From: Sphingobacterium paucimobilis HER1398
GTDB taxonomy: Bacteria; Bacteroidota; Bacteroidia; Sphingobacteriales; Sphingobacteriaceae
DNA length: 64,000 nt
Direction of reading: 5' to 3'
Assembly (NCBI RefSeq): GCF_000416985.1
Contig: NZ_ATDL01000015.1
Location: 124,001 to 188,000, forward strand
Within the stretch, counting starts at the first letter, position 1. The number at the start of each line of letters is the position of its first letter. Shown in pieces: positions 8,124-17,808 of this stretch. Position numbers and translations under genes: made by a program. The notes under the pieces were generated by a model. That model ran no database searches. It was not told the DNA's origin and worked only from the letters and a program-made list of their open reading frames with translations.

Positions 8124-11100
8124 TTAAAACCCAATATTTAAACTTCCGACCAAAATTCTAGGAATTGGAATAAGCGATCCTTGGTTTATTTCCGGTTCAG
8201 CGGCATAAGCTGACCATTTGTATAAATTTTGGATATTCATAGCGACTCCCAAGCTCTTGACTCGCAGTTTTTTCAGTAATTGTTCGGTAAGGTTGTAAGA
8301 AACGGAAAGATTGTTCCATGACAAAAAAGACGCATCTACTGGAGTTGTCGGCAACTGAAGACTGGTAGTTGTAAATTTGCCATAAATCGCTTGATCTCCC
8401 GGATATTGCCAATGCCCCTCCAGTACACTTTTTGAATAGATGGCATTTTTCATACTTCCATATGCTAAGGAACGGATTAAATTATTTCCCAATTGTTTCG
8501 AAAAAGCAAACTGGGAAGAGATACCGAATGATTTCCAGTATAATCGGAAGCCAAAGCCTCCCGCATATCGAGGATTCATGTCATAAGACTTATTTCGATC
8601 GTCTTCAACACCTGGTTGGTTAGAAGATATTGAGGTAATGTATCCATCGCCATTGTGGTCTTCAAAGGCATACTTACCTGTCAAAGGATCTATTCCGATA
8701 AAGTTCAAATCGTATATAAGATTGGTTGAGTATCCAATTCTATAAACATTCGCATAAGGAGAGTCCTCCAACCCTGGGTATGAAATCAGTTTATTTACGG
8801 TTCTTCCCCAATTAAAATCAAAGTTCAGATTCCAATCCGTTTTTTTAATAACCTGTGCATTAAGCATAAATTCTAACGATTTGTTCTGAATATCGGCGGC
8901 CCAGTTACTAGTTACGCTTTTAAACCCCGTATATATAGGGATAGGGATTTCGGTTAATTGTGATCCCGACCTGCTTTCATTAACAGCTGCAGCAAAATTA
9001 ATGCGATCATCCAGAAAACCTATATCCAACGCCAGTTCGGTAGATCGCAATGATTCCCAACGATACTCCATATTAAAAGGGGCAACTGGCATAAAAGGTT
9101 GGACTCCATCATAGGGATGAAACTTGGTAGATGTCTGCTGGTCAAGAACAGAATACAGACTTAAATATCTATAATCCCCAACTGCATCAGACCCGGTCAA
9201 AGCATGGTTTCCTCGGAACTTGAGAAAACTAACCCATTTTGGTAAATGTTGCTTTAACCACCTCTCCTCAGAGGCTATCCAAGCCAAGCCCACAGAACCA
9301 AATAAGCCGAACTGTTTGCCTGGGGCGAAGCGCGAGGAACCGTCTCTTCGTCCATTAAGATTTAAAATATATTTGTTCTGCCATTGATAATTAAGCCGCA
9401 TAAACAATGAAGCATATCTGTATTCTGAAAACTGGGTAGAAACATCTTTCATCAAAGCATTATTGATACTGTTCATCATATCATCAGCCTCAAATAATCC
9501 TGTCACTGCATTCACATCTGTAGAGCTGGTTTGATAGCTCGTTCCTAACAGTGCACTGAGATTGCCGCCTAAGAAGTATCTACTGTACGAAAGCTTAGGT
9601 TCTATCATCAGACTGTTAACATCCGTCTTGTTGAACAATGCAGTCGAGATAGCCGCAGACAGTGGGTTCATAGAGATCTGTGGGATTGACACATCACTTT
9701 TATTGTTGGATTTGGTATAACTGGATAAAACCTCCAAATCGAATCCCCTGAAAATATTGACATTAAAAATCAAAGAAGCCATAAGATTATCTGTCTTGAT
9801 CACATTTGGCCTCAACAGATACTCAAAAGGATGACTATAAAAAGGGGAATTTGTCGTATTCCACTCTTCAAAATTAAGGTCTCCATTATCGTTGAAAACT
9901 GAGGGCGCATTAGGCACCTGCAATGCTTGGTCGAACGTGGTAGCAATAGCATCCGTATTACTGTTTGAGTAGTTGATATTTAGATTGGTCCTTAAACGAT
10001 TATCAAAAGCGTTGTTAGTCAAGTCTACAGAGATATTCCCCACACGATTTCCGCCTTCATAATTATATAAATCTTTATTCTTCGTATAGTTACCGTTCAG
10101 CCTGTAAGTTGTGCGCTGATCTCCGCCACTGATACCTAGACTCACGTTACTCTTATACCCTTCATTAGAAAGTGATTTCATCCAATTTTGCGATCGTGAA
10201 GAATTCCAAATTGTCAAATCTGGTGCGTTCTCGGGAGTCGGAGTTATACCATCGTTGTGTAACGCTTCTCTACGAACAGCAATATATTGATCCAAAGACA
10301 ATAATTTGGGAAATTTTGAAACCCTTACTATTCCATGGGTAACATTGGCGCTGATTTTGGCTTCGCCTACCTGACCTTTCTTGGTGGTAATAAGGATTAC
10401 TCCATTGGCAGCTCTAGATCCATAGATTGCGGTGGCATCGCCATCCTTCAGCACTGAAATACTTTCTATATCTTTGGGGTTGATATGGAACAAAGGACTC
10501 TGACCTCCTGTCATGGACCATCCATCCTGAATCAAACCTGGCGACACTCCTTTGTTATATGGAAAAGCTCCTGGAGATGCTATAACATTGATGGGCACAC
10601 CATCAACTATATAAAGGGGTTCAGTAAGTGCATTGGGATTAAGGCTTTTCTTACCGCGAAGCTCAACTTTGATGGGTGCACTGGAATGTGTAGAAGTGGG
10701 TTGTACTATCAGTCCCGGGACACGCCCTTGCAATGCCAGCAAGGGATTCATCACGGGTTGTTTTTCTATTTCTTCTGCTCCTATTGTCACCACATTACCT
10801 GTACTAAAACGTTTAGATTGCTGACCATAAGCAATAACCTGTACTTCGTCCAAGGACGAGGTACTCTGCGGAAGCAATAAAGCCATCGATCCCTTTAAGG
10901 AATTTAACAGAGCAACTTCAGGCACCTTGGTAAGATCCAGGCTATCTTTTCTCTCTTTCCTCACCAACTGTACAGCACCTCCTCGACGTACCACACGAGC
11001 AGATTCTAAGCCCATCATAGTGATATCGATAGACTCGCCATCTTTGACCAGTAATTGGAACTCGCCTTTATTATTAGAAGTTGTACCTTTGAGCTTACCC

Positions 11101-11585
11101 ACCACACGAATAGTCGCTCCTACTATGGGTTGATAGCTATTATTCAACAACACCCCTTTTACCGTATCATTTTCCTGCCTTTGAGTTAACGCAAGATTGG
11201 AATTCTCTATAGTCTTACGCTTAGCCGGCGTATAGCTGAAAGTGACATTCTTCTCGTGTACACTGAACTGTAAAGGAGCGATCTTAGACAATGCTTCCAA
11301 AAAATCAAGGAGAGACATCCGCTCAGTAGGTACCCGCACCCGGGGCACCTCTGAGAAGAGATTCTGATTGGCCAAGACTTTAAATCCTGTCTGCTCGCGT
11401 ATTTCGTCAAATACCTGTTTGAGACTCAGGGGGCTGTTCTGTATATTGATCTCCTGCCCAAACGCATGACCTGAGAACAGCAACAATACCCCGAACATTC
11501 TCCATAAAAATGGGTTGAAAGTACGCCATCGATTTGGATTTAGCCATGCTATGGCCCGATAAAATCTGATAAACAACAATTTCAT
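8124..11585 (-). CDS. SusC/RagA-like TonB-dependent receptor with STN domain (pair 1)
   Basis: 1153 aa. A long N-terminal signal region ends near AFGQ (residue 44). An STN signalling domain follows (about 45-120, starting INIQNSPLSLKQVFDEI), then a carboxypeptidase-regulatory-like domain (about 142-205), a plug domain with LKDGDATAIYGSRAANGV near 380-400, and a large beta-barrel ending in aromatic residues (SLNIGF). The STN domain is the part that contacts FecR in SusC/FecA-type receptors, and a FecR gene lies 4 bp upstream, so this receptor probably controls its own sigma factor. With the SusD 11 bp downstream it forms an outer-membrane import complex driven by TonB. Confidence 0.95.
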   Translation of the reverse strand: MKLLFIRFYRAIAWLNPNRWRTFNPFLWRMFGVLLLFSGHAFGQEINIQNSPLSLKQVFDEIREQTGFKVLANQNLFSEVPRVRVPTERMSLLDFLEALSKIAPLQFSVHEKNVTFSYTPAKRKTIENSNLALTQRQENDTVKGVLLNNSYQPIVGATIRVVGKLKGTTSNNKGEFQLLVKDGESIDITMMGLESARVVRRGGAVQLVRKERKDSLDLTKVPEVALLNSLKGSMALLLPQSTSSLDEVQVIAYGQQSKRFSTGNVVTIGAEEIEKQPVMNPLLALQGRVPGLIVQPTSTHSSAPIKVELRGKKSLNPNALTEPLYIVDGVPINVIASPGAFPYNKGVSPGLIQDGWSMTGGQSPLFHINPKDIESISVLKDGDATAIYGSRAANGVILITTKKGQVGEAKISANVTHGIVRVSKFPKLLSLDQYIAVRREALHNDGITPTPENAPDLTIWNSSRSQNWMKSLSNEGYKSNVSLGISGGDQRTTYRLNGNYTKNKDLYNYEGGNRVGNISVDLTNNAFDNRLRTNLNINYSNSNTDAIATTFDQALQVPNAPSVFNDNGDLNFEEWNTTNSPFYSHPFEYLLRPNVIKTDNLMASLIFNVNIFRGFDLEVLSSYTKSNNKSDVSIPQISMNPLSAAISTALFNKTDVNSLMIEPKLSYSRYFLGGNLSALLGTSYQTSSTDVNAVTGLFEADDMMNSINNALMKDVSTQFSEYRYASLFMRLNYQWQNKYILNLNGRRDGSSRFAPGKQFGLFGSVGLAWIASEERWLKQHLPKWVSFLKFRGNHALTGSDAVGDYRYLSLYSVLDQQTSTKFHPYDGVQPFMPVAPFNMEYRWESLRSTELALDIGFLDDRINFAAAVNESRSGSQLTEIPIPIYTGFKSVTSNWAADIQNKSLEFMLNAQVIKKTDWNLNFDFNWGRTVNKLISYPGLEDSPYANVYRIGYSTNLIYDLNFIGIDPLTGKYAFEDHNGDGYITSISSNQPGVEDDRNKSYDMNPRYAGGFGFRLYWKSFGISSQFAFSKQLGNNLIRSLAYGSMKNAIYSKSVLEGHWQYPGDQAIYGKFTTTSLQLPTTPVDASFLSWNNLSVSYNLTEQLLKKLRVKSLGVAMNIQNLYKWSAYAAEPEINQGSLIPIPRILVGSLNIGF

Positions 11586-11589
11586 AATA

Positions 11590-12783
11590 TTAGGATTGGT
11601 TTTCGTTATAAATCGTGAGTACGCGGTTTTCGAAATGCAGGGACAGCCCCAAGGACCGCAATATCATAAGAAAGCTCTTCAGGCTGGTCGTTCTGTCGAT
11701 GTCTCCTGATAAGACCAGCTGAGGCAACGCGCCTTGGTATTGTACGTCAATATCATACCAACGGGCGATCTGCCGCATCGCATCTTTGAGCTCGACCCCC
11801 TCAAAATCAAAGCGTCCATCCTTCCAGGCTCCTATCTGGCCTAAGCTCACCTGATTCAGCGCAAATTTCTGATCACCACGTCTTATGCTGGCCTCTGTTC
11901 CAGGGGATAATAAAACAGGGGATATATGTCCTTGCCCTGGCGCCTGAGCTGCCTGGAGTTTTACACTTCCTTCCAGTAGAGCAACCTTGTGCTGGGAGTC
12001 GTCTTTATAAACGCTCATATTGAACTGTGTGCCCAGTACCTGTACTTCAAGGGTATTATGTTTTACAAAAAAAGGACGTTCTTTATCATGTTGCACATCA
12101 AAATACCCCTCTCCCTCTAAATGCACAGCTCTATTGCCTCGGGCAAATCGCGTAGGGTAACGTAGACTGCTGCCGGCATTAAGCCATACCTTTGTACCAT
12201 CGCTCAATACCAACTGTACAATTTTACTACCACGGGGATTGGTCAGCGTATTGTAGGTTATAGGGTCTAATCCTTCTTCGGAAACTTCATAACGGACACC
12301 CTCCGCCGTCCTTCGCAAATCACGACCGAGCGCAAGATCCGAAGATAGACTGTCTAATATAACAGACCGCCCATCGGCCAGCGTGATATAGGCTTGTTGA
12401 TCCAATGGGGCTGTAATCTGCTCGGCCCGCTGATAAACTACTTCATAGGGATCGATCAGGACTGCAGATGTAAAAAATACTTTCCATACGGTCAAAGCGG
12501 ATAAGGCCAGAATAATACAAGCCGCGGCTATACGCCAAGATAGAGAAGGTAAGCGTCTGCTCGTCCTTCCTAATATCTGATTTTCTATCGAACGCAGTCT
12601 ATTGACAGACAAACTAGGTCCATTAAAATCTGGCTCTAAAAAGGAGGCATCGATAGCAGCTTGAAGTCGTAACCGATAGGTGGGCTCTTCCACATAGGTA
12701 AAGAATTCATCTATCTCATCAATACTCAATCCGTCCGCTAAATAGGACTGTAATAATAGTTCAAATCGGTCTTCTTGTCTCAT
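11590..12783 (-). CDS. FecR-type anti-sigma factor (operon 1)
   Basis: 397 aa. Residues 1-80 are cytoplasmic and presumably bind the sigma factor. One membrane helix follows (about 83-102, IAAACIILALSALTVW), then a periplasmic FecR domain with LSDGTKVWLNAGS, LEGEGYFDV and EVQVLGTQFN, and a C-terminal DUF4974-like domain that binds the receptor STN (FEGVELKDAMRQIARWYDIDV). It transmits ligand occupancy of the downstream SusC to the ECF sigma factor encoded 96 bp upstream. Domain order and length are normal for the family. Confidence 0.93.
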   Translation of the reverse strand: MRQEDRFELLLQSYLADGLSIDEIDEFFTYVEEPTYRLRLQAAIDASFLEPDFNGPSLSVNRLRSIENQILGRTSRRLPSLSWRIAAACIILALSALTVWKVFFTSAVLIDPYEVVYQRAEQITAPLDQQAYITLADGRSVILDSLSSDLALGRDLRRTAEGVRYEVSEEGLDPITYNTLTNPRGSKIVQLVLSDGTKVWLNAGSSLRYPTRFARGNRAVHLEGEGYFDVQHDKERPFFVKHNTLEVQVLGTQFNMSVYKDDSQHKVALLEGSVKLQAAQAPGQGHISPVLLSPGTEASIRRGDQKFALNQVSLGQIGAWKDGRFDFEGVELKDAMRQIARWYDIDVQYQGALPQLVLSGDIDRTTSLKSFLMILRSLGLSLHFENRVLTIYNENQS

Positions 12784-12879
12784 ACGTTTATAATCTTGAA
12801 GATCATTATATCCCCAATCTATACGTAAAGACAGTTAGAACAGACAGCCCTCATACTGAAGGTTGTATTTTTTTTAAAA

Positions 12880-13479
12880 TTATTTTAGGATAGGGTAAGT
12901 GACGATATACAATAACAGGTATTCCATACCGTATTTCTTAAGTTCTTCGCGGATATTACCCAATGCTCTGCTCATATGTATACGTACCGTGCCGGGAGAA
13001 ATTCCGAGCTCTTCGGCAATCTCGGCATAGGTCAAAAACTGTTCTTTGGCCAACTGGAATACCAAGCGCTGTTGCTGAGGCAATCGGTTGATAATCTCCT
13101 GCAAATAAGTGGCAAGGTGCCTTTCGCGAAGACGATAGTCTGTAGAATTCTCGTAGATAGGCTGTTCGGTAATCCACTGTTCTCTCATAGCCTTATCCTT
13201 AGCCAGCTTTTGAAGATAGTTGACCAAGTAATTGCGACTCACGATAAACAACCAGTTTTTAAAACTGTCTAAATCTGCAAGGGTATCCCGCTTCTGCCAT
13301 ACCTTCAAAAAAATATCCTGCAATACTTCTTCTGAAAGTGCTGTTGACTTTAAATAACTATAAACAACCTTAAAGACGGGATCCTGATAATGTCTAAAAA
13401 TCTCTACGAAAGCTTCCTCATCGCCTACAGAAATGCGCTGGAGCAGCTCTCTTTCTCCGATTATCTCTTGCAATATCAT
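12880..13479 (-). CDS. ECF RNA polymerase sigma factor (operon 1)
   Basis: 199 aa with sigma region 2 (about 12-90, including AFVEIFRHYQDPVFKVVY and a TFKNWL-like segment) and region 4 (about 125-185, with LPQQQRLVFQLAKEQFLTYAEIAEELG and the recognition helix ISPGTVRIHMSRAL). No region 1 or 3, as expected for an ECF sigma. It leads the minus-strand run and is followed by its likely anti-sigma factor FecR, so it should activate the SusCD-ABC-MutS-like operon when ligand is bound. The ATG follows the divergent intergenic region shared with the MauE-like gene. Confidence 0.93.
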   Translation of the reverse strand: MILQEIIGERELLQRISVGDEEAFVEIFRHYQDPVFKVVYSYLKSTALSEEVLQDIFLKVWQKRDTLADLDSFKNWLFIVSRNYLVNYLQKLAKDKAMREQWITEQPIYENSTDYRLRERHLATYLQEIINRLPQQQRLVFQLAKEQFLTYAEIAEELGISPGTVRIHMSRALGNIREELKKYGMEYLLLYIVTYPILK

Positions 13480-13790
13480 AAGTTAGTTTACTTGATTAAT
13501 GATGAAAGGTAGTTATTTTTTCTCATATTATTATGAACAAGCCAAGAAATAAAATATTGAAATACCACCAGACTCAGAGCCACTTACGTATCATCTTACC
13601 GTGCCTTGAGCATAAGAAAACTCTCATCCATATTATCAATACGATGGCTTTGATCTGTTATTGAAATTCAACAAACAAAAGCACGATAAAGCAATAATAA
13701 TCTGAAAATCACCCCAAAAGTCGTATTATAACCCCTATCAAATCGTGTAAGGACTACCTCCTGCCCTGTTATTCGCTCTACCTTTGGATT
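13480..13790. other. Divergent intergenic region, 311 bp
   Basis: This region separates the minus-strand sigma gene from the plus-strand MauE-like gene and must hold both promoters. I see no convincing Bacteroidota promoter (TTTG then about 19 nt then TAnnTTTG), no strong hairpin and no coding potential. It is A/T-rich in its first half. Confidence 0.5.
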
Positions 13791-14432
13791 ATGAAGCAAT
13801 GTAATACAAAGATGAAAGCGACCATACTACATATCACCCATCACAGCATCCGGATATTTCTGATGCTCTTTTGGCTATATGTAGCTATGGATAAGATTTG
13901 GGATCTGCCTCAATTCCACCATTCCTTACTCCAGCAGCCATTTCCAGAGTGGTGGGCAGACATCCTTGTTTGGTTCCTGCCCGTTACCGAACTAACGATC
14001 GCCATCCTGTTTGTGCCGCGAGGAAACAGCGCATTCACATCAGGTAAGTTTCTACGCTACTCAGCTTTTTTATGGAATCCTTACTTCCTTTCGGCTGTGT
14101 TGCTTTTTATCTTCTCGATCTATATTGCTTTGGGTGTACTGGACGTGTATACCGAGCGACCGTGTGGTTGTGCTTCCGCATTGAGCAGCCTCTCTTGGAC
14201 CTGGCATCTTGTTCTCAACATATTCCTATTGCTCCTGTCCCTAATGGGGTGGTACCTATATCATAAGTCATCCAAGGCGGTGCCATCACGATACAAATGG
14301 AGAAAAGCCATACGACTGTTTTTATCGCATATCGTAGTGGATGTTGTCTGTTTTCTGGTTTATATCATCACGGTTGTCAAAATGTTTAAAATGCGTTTTG
14401 CCCTATTCCCGGGCAGGCCGGTACGGAGATAA
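13791..14432 (+). CDS. MauE/DoxX-like redox membrane protein, 213 aa
   Basis: An integral membrane protein with about five hydrophobic segments (around residues 20-35, 57-77, 97-118, 138-155 and 175-195). A conserved RPCGCASALSSLSW stretch holds Cys125-Gly-Cys127, as in MauE-like proteins, which deliver electrons or disulfide exchange across the membrane. In Bacteroidota such genes sit next to TlpA/thioredoxin genes and small DUF6520 proteins; both are present here (a DUF6520-type gene 159 bp downstream and a TlpA-type gene converging from the other strand). The role is probably thiol-disulfide transfer in the periplasm (inference). Met8 (ATG at 13812) is an alternative start. Confidence 0.8.
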   Translation: MKQCNTKMKATILHITHHSIRIFLMLFWLYVAMDKIWDLPQFHHSLLQQPFPEWWADILVWFLPVTELTIAILFVPRGNSAFTSGKFLRYSAFLWNPYFLSAVLLFIFSIYIALGVLDVYTERPCGCASALSSLSWTWHLVLNIFLLLLSLMGWYLYHKSSKAVPSRYKWRKAIRLFLSHIVVDVVCFLVYIITVVKMFKMRFALFPGRPVRR

Positions 14433-14591
14433 ATTATGATACGTGGGGCTCCGCGTCAAACTTGCAAAAGAACACCCGAGGTACTAACAGGATGGATACC
14501 CCTCGTAAAAGCAATGTATCTGTCACGATTAAAGAAATTAGAGTTTTTTGTGGGGGTAAACTTTTTTTAAGATTACAAAAAAGGCCTCGAT

Positions 14592-14927
14592 ATGAAAGCA
14601 ATCGCATTCATAAAAAAATACGCTACGGCAGGGATTGCCTTAGCGGCTATAATAGGATTTTCCGCATTTAAAATGAGCGATGATCCTATCCAATCGACAA
14701 GGGTATTGGCATACAACAATGCCACTGAACAGTACGAGGAAGTGACAGATTATAATACAAACAAATGTATTCCCGGAACGGAAATTTGTTCATTTACGAC
14801 CGAGGCAGAGATTGGTTCTGCACCAGGTCAGGTGCCGTCTGAAATACCATTAGACCAGTTAAACGATTATCTACCATTGATGACTCAATTAGGTGATAAT
14901 CATAAGCAATATGATTTTTCAAAATAA
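14592..14927 (+). CDS. DUF6520-type small secreted protein, 111 aa
   Basis: A short protein with an N-terminal signal-like helix (YATAGIALAAIIGFSAF, residues 10-26) followed by SAFKM, and a mature part with two cysteines, Cys59 and Cys66 (KCIPGTEIC). This matches small DUF6520-family proteins of Bacteroidota, which are typically encoded beside MauE-like genes. The two cysteines could be a substrate or partner of the MauE/TlpA redox pair (inference). A strong terminator follows 24 bp after the stop. Confidence 0.75.
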   Translation: MKAIAFIKKYATAGIALAAIIGFSAFKMSDDPIQSTRVLAYNNATEQYEEVTDYNTNKCIPGTEICSFTTEAEIGSAPGQVPSEIPLDQLNDYLPLMTQLGDNHKQYDFSK

Positions 14928-14950
14928 TATAAATCAAAAAGCTTCTTTAA

Positions 14951-14970
14951 TCTCCCGCAAATGCGGGAGA
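14951..14970. terminator. Bidirectional terminator between converging genes
   Basis: TCTCCCGC and GCGGGAGA form a perfect 8-bp stem around a 4-nt centre, flanked by T-rich sequence (TTTTAG) on the plus side and A-rich sequence on the other. It lies between the 3' ends of the DUF6520-type gene and the TlpA-like gene and can end both transcripts. Confidence 0.85.
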
Positions 14971-14983
14971 TTTTAGTTATGGT

Positions 14984-16423
14984 CTATAATATACTATTCA
15001 ATACTTCAAAAAACTCTTTTGTGCGACCAACAATAGTAGGTTTTGGTAAAAATGCTGTCACCAAGTTACCATCCTTATCTACCAACATTAGCTGCGGATA
15101 ACCGTAATAATTATATTTAGACAACATTTCATGTTGATATCCATCCTGACCGATCCAAAGGTCCAACGTCCCGTCGCTAGTATATTGTCCTGACTTTACA
15201 CCTTCGATAAATTTATCAAAAGTGCGATCTACATTGACAGTAACATGTAGTAGCTTATCCTTCTTATCATAGCAGGCCAGTTCTTTCTCCAAGGCCTTAC
15301 TCAAATCAATACAGGCACGACAGCCCTTATACCAAAATTCAACTAACATGACTTTCCCTTTCAGGTCACTTAGTGGAACTGAATTCCCTAGCGCGTCTTT
15401 TAAAACAATAGGATACACAGGGCGGCCTTTTTCGTTATTGTCGTGCGAAAGTTTTGCGATATTAAGTAACTCTTCTGCCTTTAATAGCTTAAAAATGGAG
15501 TCTGGCTCCCTTACCGCTAGCGAATTATAAATTACAAGGTAATCCAGATAAAAAGTAGTTAGCAATTGATCCAGCAAATACCCATTATAACTTTGTTTAA
15601 GGTTATGAAACAACTTGACATCAACTTTATCTTTCGTCACTCCAGACATTAATCCAGCTTTCTCCAGCTCAATCAGGTATCGCAGATGAACATAATTATA
15701 CAGTAATTTGGTATCCCAATTATCCGAACAGTACTCATCTGCCAGATGCATTATTTTTTCAACCGTATTCACAGCAAAATCGTTTAAACGAACACCTTGT
15801 TTGTCATACGCTTTGTAACTCATCGAGTTCATCAGTCCCCATATTTTAAAACACTTATAATCGAAAGCAAGCAGCTCTGCTATTTTCGGCAATCTTTCTT
15901 TGTAAGCTTGTGCTAAAAAGTCAATTTCACGTAAACAGACTTCTAACTCACTTATTTCTTTATTGTAGTCCGCTTCAGTCGTATTAGTCTTCGCTCCTTT
16001 CTTAGTATCTATTTGATGTAATTTATGTTGAAAAAGATATAAATCCTCATTAATATTCGATAGTATGATACCTCTATTCGTAACATTAAGATAGAGCTTA
16101 GAATCTTTTGCGATTAATAAAAGGTTGCCCCGAAAGTGAGCCAGTTCAATGCGCAGTCCCGAATCCCCTTCATAATAAACCTTAATATAATAATAGGCTG
16201 CAGGATCTTCTACCTCAAAATGGAATCTTCCCTTGCTATCTATTGTATCCGACAGATTCAGCGAATAGAATGAATTGAATTTTGACAGATAATTGGTATG
16301 TACTTCGAGATAAACCTTCCCATCGGAAGATATGTCCGCATCCAATCTTCCCGTAATTGAAGTTTTCGCAAAGATAGGATACGTTAAAAAGATAAATAAA
16401 ATGGTGGTTATATGATTCTTCAT
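14984..16423 (-). CDS. TlpA-like thioredoxin-domain protein, 479 aa
   Basis: A secreted protein with an N-terminal signal (ending near IFAK), a beta-rich DUF4369-like N-terminal region (about 20-115), a long helical middle, and a C-terminal TlpA/AhpC-type thioredoxin domain (about 335-479). The active site is WYKGCRAC (Cys368, Cys371), with a downstream YPQLMLVDKDG cis-proline segment. It should reduce or isomerise thiols in the periplasm or on the surface. The gene is the third of a SusC-SusD-TlpA operon, 9 bp after SusD, and converges on MauE-like and DUF6520-type genes, which supports a redox-linked uptake function. Confidence 0.88.
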   Translation of the reverse strand: MKNHITTILFIFLTYPIFAKTSITGRLDADISSDGKVYLEVHTNYLSKFNSFYSLNLSDTIDSKGRFHFEVEDPAAYYYIKVYYEGDSGLRIELAHFRGNLLLIAKDSKLYLNVTNRGIILSNINEDLYLFQHKLHQIDTKKGAKTNTTEADYNKEISELEVCLREIDFLAQAYKERLPKIAELLAFDYKCFKIWGLMNSMSYKAYDKQGVRLNDFAVNTVEKIMHLADEYCSDNWDTKLLYNYVHLRYLIELEKAGLMSGVTKDKVDVKLFHNLKQSYNGYLLDQLLTTFYLDYLVIYNSLAVREPDSIFKLLKAEELLNIAKLSHDNNEKGRPVYPIVLKDALGNSVPLSDLKGKVMLVEFWYKGCRACIDLSKALEKELACYDKKDKLLHVTVNVDRTFDKFIEGVKSGQYTSDGTLDLWIGQDGYQHEMLSKYNYYGYPQLMLVDKDGNLVTAFLPKPTIVGRTKEFFEVLNSIL

Positions 16424-16432
16424 AGTAAAGGA

Positions 16433-17797
16433 TTATTTAACAGTTGAAATAATGGTTTCTTCTTCGGGTATTGGAAATACATAAAAGCTTGAATTGGGAG
16501 GAAGATGAAACATGGTTCCATCCAAATCCCTGTATAGGTTGATATTCCAACCTTCTTTATTCAGTCTTTTCAGATCAGACCATCGTAAACCTCGCCACGC
16601 CAGGCTTTTTCGTCGTTCGTCCAAGATCAGTTCTAACAGTTGATCGTCTGGGATATTTTGAATATCCGTATACCTCCCCGTTTCAAACCGATTCTTAAGT
16701 AATGTATTGATATCTGCTATTGCCAAATCATGCTGTCCTGTCCTTGCATATCCTTCTGCTCTGATTAGGTAGATTTCATCCGTTGCCAAACCTGAAAAAT
16801 CATAGCCACCACCGAGGATATACCCTCTTTTTTTATTGTAGTTACCTACCCTATTTTTCATGTACATAATCGGAAATCGAAGATCATGTGGACTATATTT
16901 TTCCAGTAACAAGGTGTCCACTGCTAGAAATAAAATCTCATTGATGGAAGTCAAAAAAGCATTATTGGTATAGTGATTAGAGAAATAGATCACTTCGGAC
17001 AGATCCTTTTCAAATGGAGTCGCACAGCTTAGACAGATACTGTTATAATCGATCAGTTTATCATATTTCTGTAGGCAGTGGTCTGCATATAACGTTGCAT
17101 TAGGATAATCTCCCATGGCTAAATATAGGCGTGCGAGTAGAGCAAAAGCTGCCTCCTGAGACGCTCTATTTGGATTATTCAGCGGAAAGGGTTTGCCGTC
17201 CAATAAGTCGACTGCCTCCAATAAATCTGTAATAATAAAGCTGTAGGTCTGGTGTACCGAAGAGCGTCCCTCCATCTTGTCGATATCTGCAGATCTACGG
17301 AGCGGAAGTCCACTACCAACATCTTCATCTGTTGGATCAAAGACAGGACAAAATGCGGTAACCATATCAGCATAAGCATATGCCCGGTAGAAAAGTGCCG
17401 TTCCTCTTATAAAATCCCTACGTTTACCGTTGCCTGAATCGTCTATTTCCGCCAATCGATCCAATACAGCGTTGGCATAAAAAACAGCTTTATACTGCCC
17501 GTTCCAATCGGCTTGGTTAGGTTCTCCGGCAAAAGGTCTTTCATTCCATACGTACACGTTTTTTTCGGTCATACTGGGCATCGCATCATAGTCCTTCCTA
17601 CTGACTATATAATAATCATCACAGGCCGCCAATTTCAGATTGCCGGTTTTTCCGAACACAAACCCATTTTCCAATAGATTTTCCAGATCATCATAATCGG
17701 TTAATAAATCAATCTCCATTGAAGGCTTAACCTCCAGAAAAGAACTGTCGCAGGAAGACAGGCAAAACAACAATGCTATTATATTTAATGTTTTCAT
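16433..17797 (-). CDS. SusD/RagB-like lipoprotein (pair 2)
   Basis: 454 aa with a short lipoprotein signal ending at LSSC (Cys16) and a DSSFLEVKPSMEIDLLTDYDDLE start typical of SusD proteins. Middle helices (for example RGTALFYRAYAYADMVTAFCPVFDP) and the C-terminal LILDERRKSLAWRGLRWSDLKRL motif complete the fold. It begins 11 bp after SusC and is followed 9 bp later by the TlpA-like gene. No sigma/FecR pair accompanies this locus. Ligand unknown; the linked redox genes hint at a cysteine-containing peptide or metal-thiol ligand (inference only). Confidence 0.92.
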   Translation of the reverse strand: MKTLNIIALLFCLSSCDSSFLEVKPSMEIDLLTDYDDLENLLENGFVFGKTGNLKLAACDDYYIVSRKDYDAMPSMTEKNVYVWNERPFAGEPNQADWNGQYKAVFYANAVLDRLAEIDDSGNGKRRDFIRGTALFYRAYAYADMVTAFCPVFDPTDEDVGSGLPLRRSADIDKMEGRSSVHQTYSFIITDLLEAVDLLDGKPFPLNNPNRASQEAAFALLARLYLAMGDYPNATLYADHCLQKYDKLIDYNSICLSCATPFEKDLSEVIYFSNHYTNNAFLTSINEILFLAVDTLLLEKYSPHDLRFPIMYMKNRVGNYNKKRGYILGGGYDFSGLATDEIYLIRAEGYARTGQHDLAIADINTLLKNRFETGRYTDIQNIPDDQLLELILDERRKSLAWRGLRWSDLKRLNKEGWNINLYRDLDGTMFHLPPNSSFYVFPIPEEETIISTVK

Positions 17798-17808
17798 AAT
17801 TGTATTTT

